Positions 27,795 through 35,505 of a DNA stretch of 64,000 bases are shown here, piece by piece. The notes beneath the pieces are model-generated. The model was not told where the DNA came from and made no database searches. It worked only from the letters and a program-made list of their open reading frames with translations. The number at the start of each line of letters is the position of its first letter. The first letter of the stretch is position 1. Source of the DNA: G963662905 sp963676415 (GTDB lineage Bacteria; Bacteroidota; Bacteroidia; Bacteroidales; WRLA01); NCBI GenBank assembly GCA_963676415.1, contig OY781097.1:4030001-4094000 (forward strand), read 5' to 3'. A program made the translations under genes and the position numbers.

Positions 27795-28934
27795 ATGATA
27801 TCCAACCCTTTCCACAATAATAAAAACAAAAATACACCACAAAATATTTCCACAAAAAATAAGGTGCAAGACAAAGCACTTTATAAAATATTTCAGGAGC
27901 CAGGAAATTCATTTCGCCTACAAATAGGCACAAAAGATATTTCGGAACAAGTTATTATCAATGATTTAAGAGACGGTTATCAACTTGCATGGGAAGAAAG
28001 CAACAACCGGTATTTTTTGCTGCCCCCAAAAGATAAAATGGAATACAACAAAGCTATTGATACCGAATGGGTTGAAGCAGATGACGGGATTGTTTTGATC
28101 AGCTTTGATGGATTTAAGGACCTGTTTATTATTAAGGATAATGAAGATATTTCGGCAGAATGCAATGTCAGGGAAATAAATGATGAACTCATGATGATGT
28201 GGAGCAATGCCGATGATTCCTATTATATCATCAGGATGACTGATGTGGACAAGAAAATTGTTGCTGCCGAACAAAACGAAAGTCAAAACCATACAATCTG
28301 GTACAAGGATGAAGACGCCTATTATATTTATTGGGAAGACCAGCCATTGGCGCCGGAAACCAAGCTTGCCATAGTTGACGATAACGCCCTGGCCTATCAT
28401 GAAGGAAGCCGGAAGTGGCTATTCCTTGAAGCCTATCAAAGCACGAACGATCTGGATTTCCGTGAAGCCCAAATATTTGATTTTGAGGCTACGCACATCT
28501 GGTCAAAACCAAATGAATTGCAGTATTACCTTATTGCGGAAGGAGAATTTATCGACTATGCGGAATGGGAGGCACAGCCCGTTTACGAACATCTTGTCAT
28601 ATTTAACAAAAAAACAAAGAGCTATTTCCTGATGCGGGATTTTGGGAAAGTAGCAGAAAATACATTCTTTAAACTGGAAGAAATCCCTTCCAATGACGGG
28701 CTTATTGGTTTTAAGCTTCCAAATAAAGGATTTATGGTTTTAGACGGGGGAATCGGTTTAGCAAATATTAAGGCTCGAAAGTATGAAGAAATGATTATTA
28801 TACTTGATGAAGAAAGCAGCAGGATATTTATTTCCAATGCCTATTACCAAAGCAATGAATATGAATTCTTTGCGATACATCCTACGGATCCGGAACAATC
28901 GGCCGATATGGTGGAATTTGTAAGGTCAGTTTGA
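27795..28934 (+). CDS. Cytoplasmic protein of nine ~34-residue repeats, no known family
   Basis: The 379-residue protein has no signal peptide or membrane segment and is acidic and rich in Tyr, Trp and Glu. I recognise no family. It contains nine repeats of a two-strand pattern, a hydrophobic strand, a turn of polar residues, then an aromatic strand. Cores begin at about residues 61 (LAWEESNNRYFLL), 97, 131 (MMWSNADDSYYII), 165 (TIWYKDEDAYYIY), 196 (LAYHEGSRKWLFL), 232 (HIWSKPNELQYYLI), 265 (VIFNKKTKSYFLM), 301 and 331 (IIILDEESSRIFI). Spacing runs from 30 to 36 residues. The layout suggests a beta-propeller or beta-solenoid, which is inference. It has its own promoter and is followed 17 bases on by a frameshifted decarboxylase. 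Confidence 0.7.
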   Translation: MISNPFHNNKNKNTPQNISTKNKVQDKALYKIFQEPGNSFRLQIGTKDISEQVIINDLRDGYQLAWEESNNRYFLLPPKDKMEYNKAIDTEWVEADDGIVLISFDGFKDLFIIKDNEDISAECNVREINDELMMMWSNADDSYYIIRMTDVDKKIVAAEQNESQNHTIWYKDEDAYYIYWEDQPLAPETKLAIVDDNALAYHEGSRKWLFLEAYQSTNDLDFREAQIFDFEATHIWSKPNELQYYLIAEGEFIDYAEWEAQPVYEHLVIFNKKTKSYFLMRDFGKVAENTFFKLEEIPSNDGLIGFKLPNKGFMVLDGGIGLANIKARKYEEMIIILDEESSRIFISNAYYQSNEYEFFAIHPTDPEQSADMVEFVRSV

Positions 28935-28951
28935 AAATAAACCTCAATATA

Positions 28952-29748
28952 ATGGAACAAAACAACAATCAGATCATTTTAAAAGAACTAAACAAATATA
29001 TTGGCACAGCCATAATCAATAACCCGCACAAAGCCAACTGTTTAAGCAAAGAAGTAATCCATGGTTTAATGGAAGCTTTTAACTATTTTGAAGAAAAAAA
29101 ATGCAGGGTAATCATCATACGTGCATTTGAAGGGGCAAAAATTTTCTCTGCCGGTCATGACTTGGGTGATTTCCCACGGGATGGCGGCCACGACCCCCTG
29201 CCCTACACGACTCCTTTCGAGCAGTTGCTTCATCGTATTCGTCAGCTTTCTATGCCGGTAATTGGCATGATTGGCGGAAGTGTTTGGGGCGGAGCATGCG
29301 ATTTGGCCGCTACCTGCGACTTGGTGATCGGCACAAAAAAAGCCAGCTTTGCCATTACTCCGGCAAAAATCGGGATTGCATACAATACTGCCGGCCTGAC
29401 GCATTTCTGGGTGTATTGCCCCTGCATATCGTCAAAGAAATGCTGTTTACAGCCGAGGCATTGTCTGCGGAGAAAGCATATCAGTTTGGCCTGCTCAACG
29501 ATTTGGTCCCGGAGGAAAAACTGCTCGAGCGAACCATGGAACTGGCCAAAACAATCGCATCACGGGCGCCACTCACCGTAAAGCTTCTGAAAGCAGAATT
29601 GCGCAAGCTCACCAACAGCCCGGCACTTTCACCCGATGATTTTGAAGAAATCCAGGGCTTACGCCAGGATTGTTATACCAGCGATGACTACAGAGAAGGG
29701 CTTCATGCCTTTTTTGAAAAAAGGAAACCCGAATTTAAGGGCGAATAA
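28952..29748 (+). pseudogene. scpB: Methylmalonyl-CoA decarboxylase (ScpB-like), frameshifted
   Basis: The crotonase-family protein would decarboxylate methylmalonyl-CoA to propionyl-CoA. From ATG 28952 the first frame reads up to AYNTAGLTHF and holds FSAGHD and GGSVWGGACDLA, then changes; the second frame resumes with LGVLPLHIVKEMLFTAEA and runs to KRKPEFKGE at 29748. The joined product of about 265 residues matches the E. coli ScpB (YgfG) layout from start to end as I recall it, including the ends KRKPxF. One base (probably a T) is missing at about 29404-29410, after GCATTTCTGG. The site does not look like a ribosomal slippery heptamer. Active-site residues are conserved in both parts, so the lesion is recent or a sequencing error. 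Confidence 0.85.
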
Positions 29749-29802
29749 TTTTTACTAAAACCACATAATTAATTGGCTTTAAACGCCACTAATTTATCCT
29801 TA

Positions 29803-29884
29803 AGGCGTAAAATTTGGAATAACACTCCAATATTAGGCGTAAAATTTGGAGTATTATTCCAATATTCGGCGTAAAATTTGGAAT
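29803..29884. repeat. 2.5 tandem 32-bp repeats with internal inverted repeats
   Basis: Units start at 29803, 29835 and 29867 (the last partial, 18 bases), with no spacer. Each begins AGGCGTAAAATTTGGA (CGGCG in the third). The two full units contain TTGGA-N7-TCCAA. The array ends on the -33 element of the promoter of the ATPase gene, so it is probably an operator array. It is not a CRISPR, as the repeats are contiguous. Confidence 0.85.
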
Positions 29885-29908
29885 TAATGAGGTTTTATCA
29901 TATATTTG
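29877..29908 (+). promoter_or_regulatory. Predicted promoter of the DUF4143-type ATPase gene
   Basis: TTTG (29877-29880, inside the third repeat unit), 20 bases, TATATTTG (29901-29908), with a leader of about 25 bases. A protein bound to the repeats would cover the -33 element. Confidence 0.6.
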
Positions 29909-29937
29909 CAAACTGATATAATGTAAATTTTATAATC

Positions 29938-31185
29938 ATGAGAAACCGATCAGTCAGGCAAAATGTTATTGCAAAATCCCCAAAAAAAACCGGACGCATC
30001 ATCGCACTTACCGGCGCGCGGCAAACCGGCAAAACCACTCTTGCCTGCAAAGCTTTTGATGATTTCGAATACATTTCCATTGAAGATCCGGTGATGAGGC
30101 AAGGTTTCGCAAATCTCAATGCCCGGCAGTGGAAAGATTTGTATCCCAAAGCGATACTGGATGAAATACAGAAAGAGCCATCACTGATCGAGAGCATCAA
30201 ATCGGTTTACGACCAATGGCCCGATCCGAGATATATCATTTTGGGTTCCAGTCAGTTGCTATTACTCCAAAAAATCAAAGAAAGTCTTGCCGGACGGGTC
30301 AGCATATTTGAAATTTACCCGCTTACCCTGCCCGAGTTGTCCACAAAATCGTGGGATGACGCGGTACAAACATCGGCCTTTATAAGTTTATTAAAGGAAG
30401 GGAAAACCAATTTCCTGCCCTCATTCCTGATGCACCCGGGTATTTCAAAAATAATGAGTGCATGGGATCATTTCAAAAAATTTGGCGGATATCCGGCACT
30501 GGTTGATGAAAGCCTGGATGACGAAGACCGCTACAGCTGGCTTGATAATTATGTACGCACCTATCTGGAACGGGATGTCCGTGAGCTGGCCAATTATCGT
30601 GATCTGGAGCCTTTTATAAAAATACAAAAGCTTTTTGCGAACAGTACCGCTTCACTCTTTAATGCATCACAAATTGGAAAACGCATTGGCTTAACAAGCA
30701 AAACAGCGCAAAGGTATTTGCATTATTTTGAAATCAGCTACCAGCTGTTCAGTTTACCTGCCTGGTCGGGAAATCCAAACAAAAGATTATCCAAAATGCC
30801 CAAAATCCATTTTATGGACCATGGCGTTTTACAGGCCGTAATGCAAAAAAGGGGCGGCATGAGCGGTAATGAATTTGAAAGCGCTTTGGTTACAGAAATG
30901 TACAAGCAAATCAAAAACCAAAATGTCCGGGCGCAGATGTTCCATTTACGCACACATGATGGAAAAGAAGTTGATCTGCTGATTGAAATGGAAGATGGGT
31001 TTTATGCTTTCGAGATTAAACAAAGTGATAAGGTAAATGAAACCGACGGCCGTCATTTACGCAATCTGCAAACACTACTGACAAAGCCATTAAAGCAGTC
31101 GTTTATCCTTTCTGCCGACCCACAAACACAGTACTTTCAGGACGGGAAGATTATTGCAATACATTTTGCTATGTTTTTGGGGTAA
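29938..31185 (+). CDS. AAA-type ATPase with C-terminal DUF4143 (nuclease-fold-like) domain
   Basis: The 415-residue protein has a P-loop GARQTGKT (26-33), a Walker B-like KAILDEIQK and the sensor strand YIILGSSQ, the usual set of the AAA_14 family. After it comes the DUF4143 region with a short winged-helix-like stretch (NASQIGKRIGLTSKTAQRYL), and at the C-terminus a motif set HDGKEVDLLIE plus YAFEIKQS, resembling a PD-(D/E)XK nuclease core (Asp, Glu, x, Lys). Proteins of this family are widespread in Bacteroidota and have no firmly established function. It has its own repeat-associated promoter; the helix-turn-helix-like segment suggests it may bind the upstream repeats itself, an inference. 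Confidence 0.88.
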   Translation: MRNRSVRQNVIAKSPKKTGRIIALTGARQTGKTTLACKAFDDFEYISIEDPVMRQGFANLNARQWKDLYPKAILDEIQKEPSLIESIKSVYDQWPDPRYIILGSSQLLLLQKIKESLAGRVSIFEIYPLTLPELSTKSWDDAVQTSAFISLLKEGKTNFLPSFLMHPGISKIMSAWDHFKKFGGYPALVDESLDDEDRYSWLDNYVRTYLERDVRELANYRDLEPFIKIQKLFANSTASLFNASQIGKRIGLTSKTAQRYLHYFEISYQLFSLPAWSGNPNKRLSKMPKIHFMDHGVLQAVMQKRGGMSGNEFESALVTEMYKQIKNQNVRAQMFHLRTHDGKEVDLLIEMEDGFYAFEIKQSDKVNETDGRHLRNLQTLLTKPLKQSFILSADPQTQYFQDGKIIAIHFAMFLG

Positions 31186-31231
31186 AACCGTCTAACGAAA
31201 GGAATAATGTAAATATTACTTTTTCACAAAC

Positions 31232-31266
31232 CGAGTAAATATCAATTTAAATTTGGGAATTACTCG
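31232..31266 (+). promoter_or_regulatory. Inverted repeat around the -7 box of the HEFGH protein gene
   Basis: CGAGTAA (31232-31238) and TTACTCG (31260-31266) form perfect 7-bp arms around TAAATTTG (31248-31255), a good -7 element. The ATG at 31284 is 28 bases after the box. No -33 TTG is seen. This could be a regulated promoter or a stem in the message. Confidence 0.4.
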
Positions 31267-31283
31267 CTTATAAATTCTTCACA

Positions 31284-31850
31284 ATGAAACTAAAAATACG
31301 AACGAAGATATCCACCGATTTAAAAGAATGCAAAATAAACCTTAAGCTTGCTCTGGCATTTATTCCTATAGCCTTCCTCACCTACCTTTTTCATGAATTT
31401 GGACATTGGCTGTTTGGCGAATTATGCAGCAACAGAATGACCTTGAGCCTGAACAATGCTGCACCGACAAGTGGCCATTTTACGGACGGGAGTGCTGCAT
31501 TGTGGTCAGCAATTGGCGGACCGCTTTTCACAATTCTTCAGGCATTGATATTTTGGCTGATCCTTAGTTTTACAAAATCTGTTTACGCCTATGCTTTTAT
31601 GTTTTTCGCTGTATTCAGCCGGTTCTTTTCCATTGTGTTTGGCGGATTGCACCTTCAGGACGAAGCCCGCATTGCATCGATGCTGGATTTGAATAAATAC
31701 CTGCCTGCGGCTTTGGTACTGTTTCTCCTTTTCTTGATTTTATGGAGATGCCACCGCATCATGAAATTCGGCCTGAAAGCACTAGGCTATTATGTTATTT
31801 TGGGTGTTGTTTCGGTATTGATCGTGATAGGAGTAAATGAATTGATCTGA
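31284..31850 (+). CDS. Small membrane protein with HEFGH zinc-protease motif
   Basis: The 188-residue protein has about five hydrophobic segments. The first (about 22-40) runs into FHEFGHWLFGE, with HEFGH at residues 37-41, which fits the HExxH zinc site buried in a membrane helix as in site-2 proteases (M50). The segment GGLHLQDEARIASM (about 130) supplies an acidic residue that could be the third ligand, though the M50 N-x-x-P-x-P-x-x-D-G motif is not present. It may be a protease of a divergent M50-like family or a structural relative. It is preceded by a palindrome-framed -7 box and converges on a Cys-rich gene 7 bases away. Confidence 0.7.
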   Translation: MKLKIRTKISTDLKECKINLKLALAFIPIAFLTYLFHEFGHWLFGELCSNRMTLSLNNAAPTSGHFTDGSAALWSAIGGPLFTILQALIFWLILSFTKSVYAYAFMFFAVFSRFFSIVFGGLHLQDEARIASMLDLNKYLPAALVLFLLFLILWRCHRIMKFGLKALGYYVILGVVSVLIVIGVNELI

Positions 31851-31857
31851 TGAATGA

Positions 31858-32304
31858 TTAACCCGTGATTAAAACCTCCTGCCTGCAGCAATTATCTCCA
31901 CGCAAAATGTATTGTTTCAGCTCCACTTCCACTTCCGTTCCAAAAAGAGTTTCAAAAAGCTCTTTGGTAAAAGCTGTGGTGCAAAGGCATAAAGTTGGAT
32001 TTTTGACGCCTGTTTTATGCAATGGGCAGGTACACTCGTCGAAAATCAAAACAATCCGTCCGTTTTCAAAAAATAGCTTATCTGTGTTGCTGTATTCTTT
32101 TTTAAATGCTTCAAATATCTTCTTATGCCCTGCTTTTCCTCCAAATCTCTTCTGTATTTCAGAAGCTCCTTTATAAAAACCAGACCTTCTGCAACAGTCT
32201 GTGCCACACTTTTGCAGCAAGCCGAATGCTTCCTTATTGCCTTTCCGGCTTATTGCCTCCAAAATCCCTTCTATCCAAAGAGTTATTCTTTTCTGGTCGG
32301 TCAT
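31858..32304 (-). CDS. Cys-rich cytoplasmic protein, V4R-like ending
   Basis: The 148-residue protein has no signal peptide. It contains ten or so Cys residues grouped as CGTDCCRR near residue 33, CTCPLHKTG near 91 and CLCTTAF near 107, and RGDNCC near the C-terminus. The final stretch VEVELKQYILRGDNCCRQEV follows the ILRGD-x-x-C pattern seen at the end of V4R-type small-molecule-binding domains (and related families of unknown role). Metal or Fe-S binding is plausible from the Cys pattern but not shown. It is convergent with the HEFGH protein gene and has no clear operon partner. Confidence 0.6.
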   Translation of the reverse strand: MTDQKRITLWIEGILEAISRKGNKEAFGLLQKCGTDCCRRSGFYKGASEIQKRFGGKAGHKKIFEAFKKEYSNTDKLFFENGRIVLIFDECTCPLHKTGVKNPTLCLCTTAFTKELFETLFGTEVEVELKQYILRGDNCCRQEVLITG

Positions 32305-32342
32305 CCTTATTTTTTTTCAAAGTTAACAGTATTATAAAACCC

Positions 32343-32378
32343 AAAAAGGCCGCCATATAAAAACATGACAGCCTTTTA
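32343..32378 (-). terminator. Terminator of sucC
   Basis: On the minus strand AAAAGGCTGTCATG pairs with CATATGGCGGCCTTTTT-type sequence through G-U pairs around an A/T loop, and a T-tract follows; it lies 17 bases past the sucC stop. Confidence 0.65.
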
Positions 32379-32394
32379 ATATTATTGGCCAAAA

Positions 32395-33585
32395 CTATTG
32401 AACTGCTTGGTTCACAAGTTCTGCCGCATCTTCCAGTCGGATGGCCGACTGAACTTTAAGGCCGGATTCATCAATAAGGACTTTGGCTTCTTCGGCATTG
32501 GTCCCCTGCAGGCGCACAATCACAGGAACTTTAATTTCGCCAATACTTTTATAAGCATCCACAACACCCTGGGCTACGCGGTCGCAACGAACAATTCCGC
32601 CAAAGATATTCACCAAAATGGCTTTTACATTTTCATCTTTCAGGATGATGCGGAAAGCTGCTTCCACTCGTTTGGCATCAGCCGTGCCGCCTACATCGAG
32701 GAAATTGGCCGGATCGCCGCCCGACATTTTAATCATATCCATGGTAGCCATGGCCAGCCCTGCGCCATTCACCATACAGCCCACGTTTCCATTGAGTTTC
32801 ACAAAATTCAGGTTATGCCTTCCTGCTTCCACTTCCATTGGGTCTTCTTCGTGGAAGTCGCGCATTTCGGCGATATCCGCATGACGGTAAAGAGCGTTGT
32901 TATCAACAGTTACTTTCGAATCTGCAGCAAAAATCCTGTCGTCAGCTGCTTTGATTACCGGATTGATTTCAAACAAACTGGCATCGGCACCCTGATATGC
33001 TTTGTAGAGTGCCATAGCGAATTTGACCATATTTTTGTATGCGGCGCCACTTAACCCCAGGTTAAAAGCGATATTCCTGGCTTGAAATGCCTGCATACCC
33101 ACTGCCGGGTCAATTTCTTCTGTATAAATATCTTCGGGGCTTTCTTCTGCAACTTTTTCGATATCCATTCCTCCTCGTGGCGAATACATAAACATATTCT
33201 TGCCCGTTTCGCGGTTCAGCAATACGCTCATATAAATCTCCTGAACCGGATTATCGCCAGGATAATAGATATTTTGCTCAATCAGCACTTTGCGCACAAG
33301 TTTTCCTTCGGCGCTTGTTTGAGGGGTTATCAACTGCATCCCAATAATTTCACCGGCAAATTTTTCGACTTCCTCAATACTTTTGGCAATTTTCACACCG
33401 CCTCCTTTACCTCGTCCACCGGCATGGATCTGAGCCTTAACAGCCCATTTATCCGTTCCGGTCTTTTTTTGCAGTTCTTTTGCTGCCGCAACAGCTTCTT
33501 CTGCATTAAATGCGATAATCCCTTCAGGGACAGTAACGCCATAAGATTTCAGGATGGCTTTACCCTGGTATTCGTGAAGATTCAT
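32395..33585 (-). CDS. sucC: Succinyl-CoA synthetase beta subunit (ADP-forming)
   Basis: SucC forms the nucleotide-binding subunit of the TCA-cycle enzyme that couples succinyl-CoA hydrolysis to ATP or GTP formation. The 396-residue length is standard. The protein opens MNLHEYQGKAILKSYGV and shows the ATP-grasp motifs AQIHAGGRGKGGGVK, then FVKLNGNVGCMVNGAGLAMA and NIFGGIVRCDRVAQGVV, all close to the family pattern. sucD is not adjacent, as is common in Bacteroidota. It is monocistronic with a terminator; a TAATTTTG box (complement of 33623-33630) lies about 38 bases before its start. Confidence 0.97.
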   Translation of the reverse strand: MNLHEYQGKAILKSYGVTVPEGIIAFNAEEAVAAAKELQKKTGTDKWAVKAQIHAGGRGKGGGVKIAKSIEEVEKFAGEIIGMQLITPQTSAEGKLVRKVLIEQNIYYPGDNPVQEIYMSVLLNRETGKNMFMYSPRGGMDIEKVAEESPEDIYTEEIDPAVGMQAFQARNIAFNLGLSGAAYKNMVKFAMALYKAYQGADASLFEINPVIKAADDRIFAADSKVTVDNNALYRHADIAEMRDFHEEDPMEVEAGRHNLNFVKLNGNVGCMVNGAGLAMATMDMIKMSGGDPANFLDVGGTADAKRVEAAFRIILKDENVKAILVNIFGGIVRCDRVAQGVVDAYKSIGEIKVPVIVRLQGTNAEEAKVLIDESGLKVQSAIRLEDAAELVNQAVQ

Positions 33586-33660
33586 AGACTACATATTTAA
33601 TTATATAAATACTTTTAGGTTTCAAAATTAGCACATTTCAAGGGAACTTAAAAACCCAAT

Positions 33661-33786
33661 CTCAAAAAAATAAAACGAATCAAAGCCAAATAAATAATAA
33701 TGGCTATTTTCGTAAATCATACAAGGCTAACCTTTATCAGGAGAAGATGTTCAAGGGTCTGTTAATTTTTATTTTTTTCTTTCTGA
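33661..33786. repeat. Left copy of a ~125-bp direct repeat
   Basis: This segment matches 37576-37701 at a constant offset of 3915 bases, with about 8 differences in the best 90 bases (33681-33770). It includes the last 86 bases before, and the first codons of, a MFK... reading frame. The copies flank the decarboxylase/amidohydrolase pair. Confidence 0.85.
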
Positions 33787-33824
33787 AAAATGGCAATATA
33801 ACCGTATTTTTAAGGAGTGCTTAA
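33747..33824 (+). pseudogene. Remnant of the start of a DUF5916-like gene
   Basis: A 25-codon frame MFKGLLIFIFFFLKNG... corresponds in its first eleven or so codons to the signal peptide of the DUF5916 gene at 37662 (MFKRLLILISF). After about 33786 the likeness ends and the frame stops at 33822-33824. It looks like a broken-off 5' end left by duplication or rearrangement. The rest of the 33586-33918 gap holds no other gene. Confidence 0.55.
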
Positions 33825-33918
33825 CCTCAATTCAGTACCTCTTTCAGGATTTGCATGCATATTGTTTCTTCTTTTGCCTGAGATATTGTATATTCGCTTT
33901 TTTGGCTAATAGGAAAAA

Positions 33919-35502
33919 ATGAACATAGAAACAAATTTCATGAAACAAATTAAATTTCGCAAAACCACACTGAAGCCCGGTAAAAATGAAGATTATGGAT
34001 TTGAATGGGGCTCACCACTTACAGATAATCATGGATTTTTGCAAAAAGGAAAAGATGGGATACTGATTTCTGGTAAAAACCACAAAGAATGGTCTGAAGA
34101 ATTTGGGTTGCCATTGCACATCATATATGCTCCTATCATGGAGCAAAATGTAATCAACTACCAGGAGGTATTTAAAAATGAATACCCAAAAGGTAAAATA
34201 CGTTTTGCAGGTAAAGTGAACCCCCACCCTTCTGTTTTCAAGCTAATGGCAAAACTTGGCATCGGTGCAGATGTTGCTTCAGTGAACGAGATGAACGCAG
34301 CCTTAATGGGAGGAATCGATCCTTATAATATTGATGTAAACGGCAACGCCAAGAGTGATTCACTGATTGATGAAGCTGTGGGGAAAAAAATGTTTTTTAT
34401 TGCGGACAGCAATGAAGAATTGGAAACCATAAATGCCCGTGCCGCAGCTCTCAATTTAAAAGCACGTGTCGCATTGCGCGTAGCTGGATTCCATATGAGC
34501 AATGTTACGGATGCTAATGTTTTCACAGCCGGCGTATGGTCAAAATTTGGTGAAAATATCGAAAACATACCTAATATCCTTAAAAACATTAAAGAGTTTA
34601 AACATATTGATTTCCATGGTTTTCACACACATATCGGATCGCAGATCAGTGAGCCCGGAGCCTATCTGGAAGCAATGGGCCGGCTGATGGAACTTGGCAT
34701 GATGATGCAGGAGCTGGGCTTGCCTGTAAAATTGATGAATATTGGCGGTGGTTTTCCTGTGGACTATGTAAATAAAGCAGAATGGGAATATCTTATAGGC
34801 CGTGTGGGTGCTGGATATAAGGCCAGCACATCCGGTGATGAAGCCAATGCTTTCATCTGGAATAATGAATTGGGCGGTCTGGGTTTCGATGAACACGGAA
34901 ATGTAGATCCGGATAGCTGGTCGGGTGAAAAAATGTATTCCGATTATCCGAAACACAAAATGCTCGAAAAAGTTCTGCAGGGTGATATTATTGTGAATCA
35001 ACAAAAAATATCAGTAAAAAAAGCCCTGGAGCAGCTAGGCACTCCCGAACTGGTTATTGAACCGGGAAGGAGCATTGCAGAAGACAGTGGCATTACCCTG
35101 GCCAAAGTAAGCCACATTCGTAAAGTTGCCCAAAACCACTTCCTTACCACCATGGAAGCCAATGTGACCAATTTCGGTACAGCAATGTTACTGCCACCGG
35201 TAAATCCCTGGACGGTTTTTAACGATCCTTTTAAAATGGATAAAAATCCATTTGAAACTTTCCTGGCCGGGAACCTCTGCTATTCCGGTGATATTATCTC
35301 CAAATACAAAGTGTTCCTTCAAAGGCAACCGAAACGGGGAGATATTTTATGTTGCTACAATACAGGGGCTTACGACCCAAGTTTCTTTGCTGCAAATACA
35401 AATAGCTTTGCCCGCCCGGCACGTATTCTTGTTGATGAAAAAGGGCTGGTAGCTATAATTAAAAAGAAAGATACTTTTGAAGAAATTTTCCAATTAGATT
35501 AG
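33919..35502 (+). CDS. PLP-dependent decarboxylase of the LysA/ornithine decarboxylase fold (substrate unknown)
   Basis: The 527-residue protein belongs to the alanine-racemase-fold decarboxylases. Its landmarks follow the family order: AGKVNPHPSVFKLMAKLGIG (PLP Lys, matching AxKANxNP), ADVASVNEM, FHGFHTHIGSQ (stacking His), NIGGGFPVDY, LVIEPGRSIAE, CYSGDIISK and GAYDPSFFA. It is about 110 residues longer than LysA, with an extra segment about 300-350 (NAFIWNNELGGLGFDEHGN), so it is probably a distinct subfamily and not the housekeeping diaminopimelate decarboxylase. An AGG lies 5 bases before the ATG. The amidohydrolase gene starts 3 bases after the stop, so the pair is an operon and may act in one catabolic route. 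Confidence 0.85.
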   Translation: MNIETNFMKQIKFRKTTLKPGKNEDYGFEWGSPLTDNHGFLQKGKDGILISGKNHKEWSEEFGLPLHIIYAPIMEQNVINYQEVFKNEYPKGKIRFAGKVNPHPSVFKLMAKLGIGADVASVNEMNAALMGGIDPYNIDVNGNAKSDSLIDEAVGKKMFFIADSNEELETINARAAALNLKARVALRVAGFHMSNVTDANVFTAGVWSKFGENIENIPNILKNIKEFKHIDFHGFHTHIGSQISEPGAYLEAMGRLMELGMMMQELGLPVKLMNIGGGFPVDYVNKAEWEYLIGRVGAGYKASTSGDEANAFIWNNELGGLGFDEHGNVDPDSWSGEKMYSDYPKHKMLEKVLQGDIIVNQQKISVKKALEQLGTPELVIEPGRSIAEDSGITLAKVSHIRKVAQNHFLTTMEANVTNFGTAMLLPPVNPWTVFNDPFKMDKNPFETFLAGNLCYSGDIISKYKVFLQRQPKRGDILCCYNTGAYDPSFFAANTNSFARPARILVDEKGLVAIIKKKDTFEEIFQLD

Positions 35503-35505
35503 TTG

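Noticed and set aside
29395..29415. Programmed -1 frameshift in the scpB-like gene
   Set aside because: No X-XXY-YYZ slippery heptamer or downstream stem is seen; a one-base loss explains the change.
29803..29884. CRISPR array
   Set aside because: The 32-bp units are contiguous with no spacers, only 2.5 copies, and no cas genes are near.
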